Positions 45,746 through 56,749 of a DNA stretch of 64,000 nucleotides are shown here, piece by piece. Below the pieces are notes generated by a model. That model did not search any database. It worked only from the letters and a program-made list of their open reading frames with translations, and was not told the origin of the DNA. The translations under genes were made by a program, and so were the position numbers. The stretch covers positions 134,099 through 198,098 of the forward strand of contig CBDBED010000012.1 in NCBI GenBank assembly GCA_965204245.1, given 5' to 3'. The stretch is from JAAXIE01 sp965204245. GTDB taxonomy: Bacteria; Chloroflexota; Dehalococcoidia; Lucifugimonadales; JAAXIE01. Numbering within the stretch: position 1 is the stretch's first letter; each line of letters starts with the position of its first letter.

Positions 45746-45939
45746 GTTGTCAACAGAACAGCAGATGGCGAGAGGCATGGTGGTGATGTAGCTTCATGGC
45801 ACCTCTCGCAAAGCACCGCATACAAACTATGGAAGCCCCACCTTTGTCCTAAGTGCAACACATCGGGCTCTCACGGTGTTAGCACGTAGACCAAGCTATT
45901 TCGCTGTGCATTTGCGACGATTGCCAAACACAATCAGCC
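45746..45939 (+). promoter_or_regulatory. CRISPR leader
   Basis: 194 bases between cas2 and the first repeat. It contains an inverted repeat GCGAGAGG (45768-45775) / CCTCTCGC (45802-45809). The inner bases GAGAGGCATGG and CATGGCACC resemble parts of the CRISPR repeat. Direction is inferred from the cas side and from the repeat's ATTGAAGC end. Confidence 0.7.
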
Positions 45940-48900
45940 CTTTCCATCGCTGAGAGGCGATGGCACCATTGAAGCTTAACCGCGCCCTCACTGGACTACA
46001 GGAGAAGCACCACTTTCCATCGCTGAGAGGCGATGGCACCATTGAAGCTGCGAGTATGAGTTGGTGATTTCAGGAGGCTAGCCGACTTTCCATCGCTGAG
46101 AGGCGATGGCACCATTGAAGCCTTCGCCAACATCGTCACCCTCGGCCCCCAGTCCGGCTTTCCATCGCTGAGAGGCGATGGCACCATTGAAGCGCGGGCA
46201 TGGCCAGCGTCCTCCTCAACCGCGATCCCACTTTCCATCGCTGAGAGGCGATGGCACCATTGAAGCCATGGCCTGGGGCGTGGACTGGTAGACGCTGTTG
46301 ACCCTTTCCATCGCTGAGAGGCGATGGCACCATTGAAGCACCGGAGTGACGAACCATGCCACCCGCAGTCGGCACCACTTTCCATCGCTGAGAGGCGATG
46401 GCACCATTGAAGCTCGTGTGGAGGCCGAAGGACTGGGATGCAGTAGTGCGCTTTCCATCGCTGAGAGGCGATGGCACCATTGAAGCAACAAGTATCTGCT
46501 GGATAACGCCCCTGCCGTTAGCTCTTTCCATCGCTGAGAGGCGATGGCACCATTGAAGCTATGCAGGCGTGGGGGATAGATGGCTTCCCATTCAACTTTC
46601 CATCGCTGAGAGGCGATGGCACCATTGAAGCCCCGGACCTAGCACGCAACCGCGGCAGGGACGCCGTCTTTCCATCGCTGAGAGGCGATGGCACCATTGA
46701 AGCCAGAGACGCCCGCCACTGCCATCCAGACGCCGCCGCCCACTTTCCATCGCTGAGAGGCGATGGCACCATTGAAGCTTGATGCTCTCGCGGTGGGCGA
46801 TGATGCGGTCGATAACTTTCCATCGCTGAGAGGCGATGGCACCATTGAAGCCTGTAGACTGGTGAGTGCCGCATCGTCGGCGTTCCCGACTTTCCATCGC
46901 TGAGAGGCGATGGCACCATTGAAGCCGTGACGGCCCCCACAGGACTGCCCGCCGACATACCCGCTTTCCATCGCTGAGAGGCGATGGCACCATTGAAGCG
47001 GCTTGGTGGCGGTCTGCTTGGGGGGGGCCTTGCCCGCTTTCCATCGCTGAGAGGCGATGGCACCATTGAAGCCACTCAGGATGTTGCGACACCCACTCTA
47101 GGGCGGACTGCTTTCCATCGCTGAGAGGCGATGGCACCATTGAAGCCTGGCCATCCGGTGCGCAACCTCCGGGAGTTTGTCAGGCTTTCCATCGCTGAGA
47201 GGCGATGGCACCATTGAAGCTGTATGTCCTCGTGCCCAGCATCGGCCTGTTTGCAGCCTTTCCATCGCTGAGAGGCGATGGCACCATTGAAGCTCGTTCA
47301 GATATGCGTCGCCCGGGTCCGCCAGCTGAAACTTTCCATCGCTGAGAGGCGATGGCACCATTGAAGCGACGAGTTCCAGCTAATGGAGGAGTCCGCGTGG
47401 GAGCTTTCCATCGCTGAGAGGCGATGGCACCATTGAAGCTCGTTCAGCCACCGGGCGATTCCCTCGATGATGGGGGCTTTCCATCGCTGAGAGGCGATGG
47501 CACCATTGAAGCCGACACAGGCGACATGTTCGTGGACGCCGGATCGTTACTTTCCATCGCTGAGAGGCGATGGCACCATTGAAGCCTCCGCTCCAGCGGA
47601 AGCGGTCGCGGCATCTCGCAGCTTTCCATCGCTGAGAGGCGATGGCACCATTGAAGCCGCAAGCTCTGTGAGGGCCTTCCTCGCGCTTTCTACGGCTTTC
47701 CATCGCTGAGAGGCGATGGCACCATTGAAGCTATGGCATTCCGCATCTCCAGCGGACTCTTGCCCGCGCTTTCCATCGCTGAGAGGCGATGGCACCATTG
47801 AAGCCTGGGCATGGAGGGCAGCCGGCGGACCATCTGGCGGGCGACTTTCCATCGCTGAGAGGCGATGGCACCATTGAAGCTTCCAGTCCGTGCGTCACTA
47901 TCACTTCCAAGATGACGCTTTCCATCGCTGAGAGGCGATGGCACCATTGAAGCCCCCGACGCCTCCGCCGTCGCCGACCACCTCACCCACCTCTTTCCAT
48001 CGCTGAGAGGCGATGGCACCATTGAAGCCTGGTCTACGGCGCCCGCGCAATGAAGGCGCAGCACTTTCCATCGCTGAGAGGCGATGGCACCATTGAAGCG
48101 TTCAGAACGCCAGCAACAGCCAAGGGCGCCAGTTCACCTTTCCATCGCTGAGAGGCGATGGCACCATTGAAGCACGGGTATGCGGCTGCGGCGCGTGTTG
48201 CTACGATAGCGACCTTTCCATCGCTGAGAGGCGATGGCACCATTGAAGCCACCACACGCAACCCTCAAGCATAAACTCATCGCGCACTTTCCATCGCTGA
48301 GAGGCGATGGCACCATTGAAGCATCGACGACCGTGCTAGAGAGCGGGATATTGTTTTGACACTTTCCATCGCTGAGAGGCGATGGCACCATTGAAGCGTT
48401 GAGGACGGGGTCGATGACCAACCGCTCTCGGGGTCCGGGCGGGTATCGGGACGGTTTGCCTCGTCTTTCCATCGCTGAGAGGCGATGGCACCATTGAAGC
48501 AGGCAGCTGGGGTGGAGGTTGCAGCCGGTGTCGCGGCTTTCCATCGCTGAGAGGCGATGGCACCATTGAAGCCCGTAGTTCCCCCGCAGGATAGCCATGC
48601 GGATGCGGCCTTTCCATCGCTGAGAGGCGAGGGCACCATTGAAGCTCCGCAACCTAGGGGAAGCCCTCGGCCGCGATCGCCACTTTCCATCGCTGAGAGG
48701 CGATGGCACCATTGAAGCAGGGCCACACCCTTCACGGCATCCCATGCCCCGCCAACTTTCCATCGCTGAGAGGCGATGGCACCATTGAAGCCGCCGTGCT
48801 GCTAGTGGACGGGGAGAGCTTTCAGACGCTTTCCATCGCTGAGAGGCGATGGCACCATTGAAGCGGACAGATTCATGCCTCGCAGGGTGTAGGAGAGGGA

Positions 48901-51900
48901 GCTTTCCATCGCTGAGAGGCGATGGCACCATTGAAGCCGCAACTGGAACAGGCCCGCTGTCCCACACGACAACCGCTTTCCATCGCTGAGAGGCGATGGC
49001 ACCATTGAAGCCAACGGGTCCCCGAATGAGGGGTCGCAGGCAAGCGGACTTTCCATCGCTGAGAGGCGATGGCACCATTGAAGCCGCATTGACGGCCCGC
49101 CCGTGCCGAAGGACCGCCCGCGACTTTCCATCGCTGAGAGGCGATGGCACCATTGAAGCAGCAGCATCCAGGCTGATGCCGACTCCGCATATCAGCTTTC
49201 CATCGCTGAGAGGCGATGGCACCATTGAAGCCTTGACGGTCTGATAGGTAATTTTGCCGTTGCTGGCCGCTTTCCATCGCTGAGAGGCGATGGCACCATT
49301 GAAGCAAGATGGGCGAAGCCCTGTCCGTTGTCGTACTCGCCACTTTCCATCGCTGAGAGGCGATGGCACCATTGAAGCGTTGAGCCTGACGAAGACGGTG
49401 TTGTGAATGATGTGGAACTTTCCATCGCTGAGAGGCGATGGCACCATTGAAGCAACATAGCCCAGGACCTCACGATGTCCCTGACCCTGGACTTTCCATC
49501 GCTGAGAGGCGATGGCACCATTGAAGCGACGGCGCTCTGTCGCTGGTTGGCGCGGCGGTGCCCCTTTCCATCGCTGAGAGGCGATGGCACCATTGAAGCC
49601 ATTCTTATCGGGTTGAAAGGCATTCTGGCATTGCCCCTTTCCATCGCTGAGAGGCGATGGCACCATTGAAGCATGCCTCGGCAGAAGCGCATGGACAAGG
49701 ACATGGGCACTTTCCATCGCTGAGAGGCGATGGCACCATTGAAGCCGCAGGGTGAAGCCGTTGTTGCACACATAGGCGTCCTTCTTTCCATCGCTGAGAG
49801 GCGATGGCACCATTGAAGCCGTAGTCTGCTACCGATCTAGCTTCCTACGTATAGGCTTTCCATCGCTGAGAGGCGATGGCACCATTGAAGCCGTAGTCTG
49901 CTACCGATCTAGCTTCCTACGTATAGGCTTTCCATCGCTGAGAGGCGATGGCACCATTGAAGCTCCGCGTGGAGTGCGGTTATGGTCTGGTCGGTGGCTG
50001 CTTTCCATCGCTGAGAGGCGATGGCACCATTGAAGCTCGAAACTGAAGTGAACGGGGGTGAGTATCTCTACGTGCTTTCCATCGCTGAGAGGCGATGGCA
50101 CCATTGAAGCATGAAGCGTCGCTGGAACGGCAGGTAGCTAGACAAACTTTCCATCGCTGAGAGGCGATGGCACCATTGAAGCCGAGAATCCGTTATCCAT
50201 GATTGCTTGTTTGATCAATCTTTCCATCGCTGAGAGGCGATGGCACCATTGAAGCCACGACGAAACACCACTGCTAGCCGTCCCTTGTATTGCTTTCCAT
50301 CGCTGAGAGGCGATGGCACCATTGAAGCGTCTTGGAGCACGTCGAGAGCGGCGCCCTCAGCACCCCTTTCCATCGCTGAGAGGCGATGGCACCATTGAAG
50401 CGCGGTCATTCGGGGAACAGGCGGCGCGGAGCCTGAACTTTCCATCGCTGAGAGGCGATGGCACCATTGAAGCCCCGCTTCTACATCGATCCCGGTACGG
50501 GGCTGGAGCAACCTTTCCATCGCTGAGAGGCGATGGCACCATTGAAGCAGAAAGAGGATGGCGAGGCACAGGCTGCGATGGCCAACTTTCCATCGCTGAG
50601 AGGCGATGGCACCATTGAAGCAGCACCAACGCCGGGGCCACCCGCGAGGGCCTTCGGACTTTCCATCGCTGAGAGGCGATGGCACCATTGAAGCTCGCGG
50701 GAAGGTGGGATTCGGTAGGGGATGCGCTTCACCAGCTTTCCATCGCTGAGAGGCGATGGCACCATTGAAGCAAGTCCTATGATGGCGCGCTGGCCCACGT
50801 CAAGGCGACTTTCCATCGCTGAGAGGCGATGGCACCATTGAAGCGGGTTCCTTGATTAGATCGATGGGATCGGTTGCGCGCTTTCCATCGCTGAGAGGCG
50901 ATGGCACCATTGAAGCTCTTTCCACACGGGCTGGGATAGCTGGCTTAGGAAGTCTTTCCATCGCTGAGAGGCGATGGCACCATTGAAGCTCAGTCATGGG
51001 GTGGTCGTCGAGGTAGGCAGCGAGATCTTTCCATCGCTGAGAGGCGATGGCACCATTGAAGCTCGGTGAGGGCTATCACCACCATCTGTTCGTCGGTGAC
51101 TTTCCATCGCTGAGAGGCGATGGCACCATTGAAGCTGGGGGATTAGCTCGGACCGGATAAACCAGTCCAGTTCTTTCCATCGCTGAGAGGCGATGGCACC
51201 ATTGAAGCTTGCCGGTGTCGGCAATGCCTCCCTCGAGGATGGCGCCTTTCCATCGCTGAGAGGCGATGGCACCATTGAAGCATGGCCGCCCACCAGAACA
51301 GGGGCAAGGTCGGCCGCCTCTTTCCATCGCTGAGAGGCGATGGCACCATTGAAGCCTGCTGCGGAACTGGCTGTCCAGTGCGACACCCGGGACTTTCCAT
51401 CGCTGAGAGGCGATGGCACCATTGAAGCATGGCGTCCCGCCAGCGGTCGGTGGATGCCACCAGCCTTTCCATCGCTGAGAGGCGATGGCACCATTGAAGC
51501 ATGGCGAACCCCACCTATCGCACGGACTGGGTGTGGTCTTTCCATCGCTGAGAGGCGATGGCACCATTGAAGCGAGTGTGGCATATCGCGCCCTTACCTT
51601 CTCCCCCAACTTTCCATCGCTGAGAGGCGATGGCACCATTGAAGCGAGGGCAACCGCAGTTCCCCACCGCCTTGCGTAACGGCTTTCCATCGCTGAGAGG
51701 CGATGGCACCATTGAAGCATTACAGTCCTCCTTAATCCCCTATGACGAGAACAGCTTTCCATCGCTGAGAGGCGATGGCACCATTGAAGCAGGCGCGAGA
51801 TCATCGTGGCCTTCTCCGCCAGCGGGCTTTCCATCGCTGAGAGGCGATGGCACCATTGAAGCTCGGTATGGATGTCGGTCGGTGAGACCGAGAACGCAAC

Positions 51901-52589
51901 TTTCCATCGCTGAGAGGCGATGGCACCATTGAAGCCCGCTTCGTGGGTGGCTCCCCATTGCAGGTAGACGACTTTCCATCGCTGAGAGGCGATGGCACCA
52001 TTGAAGCTCTTTCTTCCAGTGCGTCCCGCCGTGCTATCCGCACTTTCCATCGCTGAGAGGCGATGGCACCATTGAAGCACGGGCCAGTCGACGAACCGCT
52101 GCGCGGCCCATGACCGCTTTCCATCGCTGAGAGGCGATGGCACCATTGAAGCTATGAGGACGGCGAAGAAGGGGTCGATGTTGAGAGGCCTTTCCATCGC
52201 TGAGAGGCGATGGCACCATTGAAGCCTCACGTTGCCCGACAGATAGCGGGGGGCCGTCTCCCCTTCCATCGCTGAGAGGCGATGGCACCATTGAAGCAAC
52301 GGCTATCAACCCAGCCATGTTCTGCCATGCCTCATCTTTCCATCGCTGAGAGGCGATGGCACCATTGAAGCATGAACGCACGGCTGGCGTTGGCGGCATC
52401 CCCGCGAGCTTTCCATCGCTGAGAGGCGATGGCACCATTGAAGCTGTGGCAGCGGGACGACCGGCGTGGTCGCGCTCCGGCTTTCCATCGCTGAGAGGCG
52501 ATGGCACCATTGAAGCAACGGCAAGGTGGCCGGGCCCGATCGGATCTACTCGGCTTTCCATCGCTGAGAGGCGATGGCACCATTGAAGC
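45940..52589 (+). CRISPR. CRISPR array, 91 repeats and 90 spacers (manual count)
   Basis: The repeat is 36 bases, starting CTTTCCATCG and ending ACCATTGAAGC, with a perfect 7 bp stem CCATCGC/GCGATGG and a TGAGAG loop. Spacers are 35-41 bases, except one of 67 (48398-48464). Two adjacent spacers (49820-49855 and 49892-49927) are identical. Repeat variants are T to G at 48631 and T to C at 52263, the latter near the distal end. Unit count was made by locating each repeat start by eye and may be off by one. The locus belongs with the type I-G genes upstream. Short open frames inside the array are repeat artefacts. Confidence 0.97.
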
Positions 52590-52923
52590 CATACCAGGTA
52601 GGCGGCGATGCCAGCGGCCGCGAGTCCTAGCTTCGCTCATCTCTGCCCGAGACAGATATGCCGTTTCCGCGGCAGATCTCAACGGGTTCGTAGGTCGTCT
52701 TCTTGCTTCGCTTGACTCCAAGTCCATCGATGGAATGTGCTTGACGCTAGATGTAGCGGACCGCTTGGGGATAGCGACCGATACGGTAGATCGTATAGAG
52801 GAGAGGGTATTGAATGATTCCGGAGCCGATTCGGGCGTCAGGGTGGTCGCTTTGGCGCGGAGGCTGTCCCGCATTTCCAAAGAACTTGATGTGGCCATGG
52901 AGAGTGTGACAGATGCCGGATGA
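52590..52923 (+). pseudogene. 5'-truncated ORF abutting the CRISPR array
   Basis: The frame is open from the array to TGA 52921-52923 and reads coherently right after the last repeat (…ASLISARDRYAVSAADLNGFVGRLLAS…, LALARRLSRISKELDVA-like helix at the end). The first ATG is at 52736, which would cut away about 40 plausible residues, and there is no good ribosome site. This suggests the array replaced the gene's 5' end, or that translation starts at ATG 52736 (62 residues). The last bases overlap the next gene in an ATG…TGA arrangement. Family unknown. Confidence 0.5.
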
Positions 52924-53533
52924 GAGCAGGCAGGCCTTAGAACTGGACGCCGTAGGCCGTAGATTCGCCGAATCGACCGAGGCATTGTCGAGCATCAGGG
53001 AACACTTGCGAGTCTTGGCGGAACTCCGTCAGTCTGAGGAAACCTCTAATGCGAGGCTTCAGGAGGCGTCGGAATATGTCAAGGGATTCGTCGCCGAAGC
53101 GGCCAAAGTCCTCCAAGAGATGGAGGCTGCCCAAGGGAAGGTGGTGGAGGTTCTCAAGGCTGGTGCCGACCTGCTGGATGGCACGGAGCTGAGGGGAATA
53201 GCGGAGTCAGTGAAATCCAATTCGGAATCGCTGTCGGGAGTCAACGCGCGTGTCGACGGCCTGGAAGCTTCCTTGGATAGACTGAACGGTATGGTTGGTG
53301 AGTTTCGAGCCGCTGTTGAGGAAAGGATGGTTGACGTGGCCGGAGATATTAGGGGGCTGAGACAAGAGCTAAGGGAGATGAGGGAATCTGAGGCGAAGGC
53401 TGCTATGGAAACGGCCAGCGCCTTGGTGACCCTTCAGAACGGCGTCGACCAAGGGATAGAGCGTCTGGACGACGGGATCAGAAGCGTCCAAGCGGATGTG
53501 AAGACGCCTATCATTGTAAAGCGCTTCTTCTGA
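52913..53533 (+). CDS. Coiled-coil protein next to the CRISPR array
   Basis: A 206-residue protein from ATG 52913, overlapping the previous stop by 11 bases. It is nearly all helix with Ala/Glu/Leu/Val heptads (LRVLAELRQSEETSNARLQEA…, VDGLEASLDRLNGMVGEF, GLRQELREMRESEAKA) and ends in a hydrophobic KTPIIVKRFF. There are no Cys or catalytic motifs. The form recalls laminin-like or apolipoprotein-like bacterial coiled coils, and could be structural or mediate oligomerisation. It is not a known cas gene. Confidence 0.7.
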   Translation: MPDESRQALELDAVGRRFAESTEALSSIREHLRVLAELRQSEETSNARLQEASEYVKGFVAEAAKVLQEMEAAQGKVVEVLKAGADLLDGTELRGIAESVKSNSESLSGVNARVDGLEASLDRLNGMVGEFRAAVEERMVDVAGDIRGLRQELREMRESEAKAAMETASALVTLQNGVDQGIERLDDGIRSVQADVKTPIIVKRFF

Positions 53534-53624
53534 GTCAGGGTGCTCAGGGCCCAAAGATTTGTGAACAGTCGACGATATCAGGGTCCGAGGTATCAATCGA
53601 GCTAAAGCCGTGTCGGAGAGGGCT

Positions 53625-54713
53625 TTAACTTCCCGGACGCGAAATACTCACTCGTAGGCTGACTAGCCCCTGCTTTTGCCAGTTACCCTGTCGGTATGTA
53701 GGTCTGCTCCTCAGGTTACCGATCACCCCGGATGACGGGCTCATGTGCGAGGCGTCCCAACGCTTAACCTCTCTCCGTCCATCCGCGTACAACTCTTCTA
53801 TCCACGCTTCGCCAGCTAGCAGCAACGCCTCTAGGAAGTCCTGCTGTTTGGCTGGGTCAAGCGTGATTGGAAGAACAGCAGCCTCCCTCTTTGCCCGATG
53901 AACCTCACTTTCCGGGGATGAATTAGGCAAGGGGTTCCCATTAGTGATATCGGTGATGCTTTGCACTCGCTGAGACAGGAATTGCCGGATCAACGTCGGT
54001 TCAGGGGCAAAGCCGCATATCCGCTCGGTGGCATCCGAGATCAGAACAATCAGGAGTTCGTCGGGGGTCTCGACGATCCGGTTCCATGCCTCAACGATGG
54101 CTCTCCCGGTAATCTCCGCTCGTTGTTGCGACTGCACCAGGTCCTCGGCATGACTTACCGCCCTGCCCGCGGCTACGTTATCCCGAGAGAGGTACTCTCT
54201 GAACCGCCGTTCGACCTCGACGGGTTCCTGTGATGCCAGGTCGATGGTCAAGAACCGCCTCTCTTCCCAGTTTCCCGGCTGCAGGGGCAAGTAGAGATGC
54301 CAAGTCTGGCCGTTGGTCAGCGCGGCCAGCTTCACCCCTTCCTGAAAGCAATACTCCAGCAATTGCTGCTGGTGGTTTGCCAGGTTCTCTCGCAGCCGTT
54401 TCACCTCTATGAACACGGAATTGGCCGAACCCGGCATGAGGGCGTAATCGACCCGGCGTTGCCCCACCGTGTATTCAGGCACTATTTGTGAAGAGTCGAA
54501 CTGGTCCCACCCACACGATTTTAGCAGCCGGAGAATGATGAACTGCTTGGTGGCGGATTCATCCGGATTGGTCCCCAATACTGTGTTCCTGATTTGTTCA
54601 ACAGCTTGGGCTATGGTCTCAGCCACTGTCTGATACCTCTTGAGCAAAGCGCCGTAGGGTGGAGCTTCGTCGGGGTTTGCGCGAATTATACATGACCGAT
54701 TTAGGGCATACAT
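53625..54713 (-). CDS. HsdR-N-like restriction endonuclease-fold protein
   Basis: A 362-residue protein with GGAGACGAAG before ATG 54713. Residues about 50-200 match the type I restriction R-subunit N-terminal nuclease family: ESATKQFIILRLLKSCGWD, VPEYTVGQRRVDYAL (Asp), SVFIEVKRL (Glu-x-Lys), QLLEYCFQEGVKLAALTNGQTWHLYLP, WEERRFLTIDL. This is a PD-(D/E)xK fold. There is no helicase domain, and no hsdM or hsdS is nearby. Residues 230-362 are unassigned. It is probably a stand-alone defence or repair nuclease, reading toward the coiled-coil gene from the other side. Confidence 0.8.
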   Translation of the reverse strand: MYALNRSCIIRANPDEAPPYGALLKRYQTVAETIAQAVEQIRNTVLGTNPDESATKQFIILRLLKSCGWDQFDSSQIVPEYTVGQRRVDYALMPGSANSVFIEVKRLRENLANHQQQLLEYCFQEGVKLAALTNGQTWHLYLPLQPGNWEERRFLTIDLASQEPVEVERRFREYLSRDNVAAGRAVSHAEDLVQSQQRAEITGRAIVEAWNRIVETPDELLIVLISDATERICGFAPEPTLIRQFLSQRVQSITDITNGNPLPNSSPESEVHRAKREAAVLPITLDPAKQQDFLEALLLAGEAWIEELYADGRREVKRWDASHMSPSSGVIGNLRSRPTYRQGNWQKQGLVSLRVSISRPGS

Positions 54714-55180
54714 TCTTCGTCTCCAGTGTTAAGGACCTGCCCATTGACCCGAACCTGCGGGCTGACGTGGGACTCAGCGATGATCGTTCCAGAATCCAGT
54801 GACCACCTTCGTGACGCCCCCCACCTTATTCGGGAAAAAGTTCCCCACTGAAGAAGCGTAGAGAATACATGGGATGGACTAGTCAATCGGTTCCAGGGCG
54901 TGATTCGGCTCCTAATGCCTTCTCAACCTTGTGCCCATTCTGGGACATGGCCCCGGATGCGGTACTGGATTATGATGAGTTCATCCGGCTGGAACCCGAC
55001 GACCTTGCCCGTGAGGCAGAGCAGGAGGCTTCCCGTGGAAGAGGGAGGCGCGACGCCGGTTCAGCGTCGCGTCTCCGGGGCCCGTATGCTCGTCTCCGAT
55101 GCATGGCTTGCGAGACCGGTGACGAGCCTCGGGCAAGCCGAAAGGCCGACTCGTGCTGGGCTCGCCCGTGGCTATTCCGC
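54714..55180. other. Intergenic region with a GC hairpin, no clear gene
   Basis: A forward ORF beginning around 54948 (MAPDAVLDYDEFIRLEPDDL…) has a plausible start but runs into the antisense of the XRE gene. A GC-rich inverted repeat (CGCGACGC / GCGTCGCG, 55049-55071) may end the reverse gene 55181-56119. I see nothing else supported. Confidence 0.4.
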
Positions 55181-56119
55181 TCACGTTACCGTACGCTCCG
55201 GCCTCGTCAGCAGGGCGGAGTAGCCCCTCTCCACCACATGCTCCACCGACACCCGGCCCCGGCCGTCGTACCCAGCGCGGTAGGCATACTCCACCTCGGC
55301 GCCCCAGGGCACGCGCCCGCCGGTGCGTATCGTGCCTCCTCCGTGCTCATGCCCAGGGCCACCGGCGCCTTTCACCACCGTCCCGCTGCGCTCCCCCTTG
55401 CGCCAGCCCAGCACCTTCACCTCAGCGGGCATGACCCGCTCTTCGTTCCCCGTCCTCTGGAACAGCACGCCGTGCAGCTTTTTCAGCAAAGCCGGTGACG
55501 GCCTGGACTTGCCGACCATGATCTGGGAGAGATGGGAGGAACCGACTCCGGTCCTACGGGCAAGCTCGTTCTGGCTGATACCAAGGAGGTCCATCCTGTC
55601 CCACACGGCTTGGCAGTCGACGCTGGCGCACTGGGCAGGAGAGACCCTGGCAGAACACTCCAGTGCCGACTCCACCCGTTCCTGCACCTTGACGCTCATG
55701 TTCTTGCGTCCCCGGGACACCTGGGTCATGTACCCGTACGTCACGCCCGCTCTTTCCGCCAACTCCCGCATGCTCAGCCCCAGTTCTCTGGCCTTCTCCC
55801 GTATGTAGCTGCTGCCACCGTTCACCACCTCGCCCTGCCGGTGGACGACTCCCTGTCCGGGTACCTCCCCCAGGATGGCCTCCGCCTTCTCCCGCATGGC
55901 CAGTGTCCAGGGTTTTCCACCGCTGGCGATCTGGGACAGGTAGCCCGTCGACACGCCCATCTTCACCGCCAACTCTTTCATGGTGAGTCCCTTCCGTCTG
56001 GCCGCTGCCCTGAGGTCCGTCTCAGCCTTGCCCCTGCCTGACCTGCCCCCGCTCGGCTCCCGCCGTGCCTCCTGGGTCTCTGATGCGGTTACATGCCTGT
56101 CAATCGTGGTGGTTGCCAT
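55181..56119 (-). CDS. Regulator with three XRE-type helix-turn-helix domains
   Basis: Start is ATG 56119, after GAGGAGGAAGCGACC; an open stretch to 56377 has no coding character. In 312 residues there are three helix-turn-helix units: about 40-85 (LTMKELAVKMGVSTGYLSQIASGG), 105-155 (LSMRELAERAGVTYGYMTQVSRGR) and 175-225 (ISQNELARRTGVGSSHLSQIMVGK). The C-terminal about 85 residues are basic, Gly-rich and unassigned, with WGAEVEYAYRAGYDGRGRV near the end. Three tandem XRE units suggest binding to a repeated operator. It stands at the edge of the conjugation-type block and may control it. Confidence 0.8.
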   Translation of the reverse strand: MATTTIDRHVTASETQEARREPSGGRSGRGKAETDLRAAARRKGLTMKELAVKMGVSTGYLSQIASGGKPWTLAMREKAEAILGEVPGQGVVHRQGEVVNGGSSYIREKARELGLSMRELAERAGVTYGYMTQVSRGRKNMSVKVQERVESALECSARVSPAQCASVDCQAVWDRMDLLGISQNELARRTGVGSSHLSQIMVGKSRPSPALLKKLHGVLFQRTGNEERVMPAEVKVLGWRKGERSGTVVKGAGGPGHEHGGGTIRTGGRVPWGAEVEYAYRAGYDGRGRVSVEHVVERGYSALLTRPERTVT

Positions 56120-56749
56120 GGTCGCTTCCTCCTCAAATGAAGAAGCGGGACCGCCCCCCCGAAGGGGAGACAGTCCCGCTGGTTTTCCCGGTTTCCGGGA
56201 CTGTCTCCCTGGGTGGTGTTGTGGTTGCTGATGTTGTGAACGGCTGGCCCGCCCATTTGCCGAGGCCATGGGCGGGCGAGGTCTGTGGTCAGATGGACAC
56301 GGTTCCTCCTTGGTGGTGAGAGTGGTGTGACGGGTGAGACCTGCGTGGGCAAGAAGTGGAGCATCCCGCCCGGTCAAACAGGCGGAGCCTGTGCCGACGG
56401 GGAGTCATGCTCCACGGCAAGAGAGAAGGGCCGTATCCGATTGAGTTCGGAGACGGCCCTTTGTCGTGATGGATTGCTGGAGTACTTGTGCGAGGTCGTC
56501 AGCTGTCGAGGTTAAGCACGCTGAGGGGCTTGGTTATCCGCTTCCGCCAACGCTCCCCAACCCGGGACGGCTTACGTCTGAAAGCAGCCGGGGGTATGGT
56601 CGCCGCCGGCCTACGCGGGGGGCCCGCTTCGTGGATTGTGTAGGTCAATGCCAGCTATTGAGCCCTTGGCTTCTTAGATCACAAGGGATGCAGCCGACCC
56701 ACCGGTTCCTCCAGACCCCTGCCTCTCCCGTTGTTGACTGCTGCCATCG
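56120..56749. other. Intergenic region with hairpins and a terminator
   Basis: No gene is supported over these 630 bases. GCCCGCCCAT … ATGGGCGGGC forms a strong hairpin at about 56249-56278, and GGGACTGTCTCCC-type repeats lie near 56165-56215. A terminator-like hairpin lies at 56427-56463. A small untranslated RNA ending at that hairpin is possible. Confidence 0.4.
56427..56463 (+). terminator. Rho-independent terminator-like hairpin
   Basis: AGGGCCGTATCCGA pairs with TTCGGAGACGGCCCT (mismatches in the middle) and is followed by TTGT. There is no clear coding gene just before it. Confidence 0.5.

Noticed and set aside
49700..49930. Idea that the duplicated spacer marks the array's leader end
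   Set aside because: The duplication is in the middle of the array; the cas side and repeat orientation place the leader at 45746-45939.
46136..52299. Many reverse and forward ORFs with the repeated peptides SMVPSPLSDGK or FPSLRGDGTIEA
   Set aside because: They are translations of the CRISPR repeat, which has no stop in several frames. No protein is expected.
54869..55498. Forward 209-codon frame over the end of the XRE gene
   Set aside because: Its second half is antisense of the XRE gene and Pro/His/Arg-rich. Only the first about 40 codons could be real, and there is no support.
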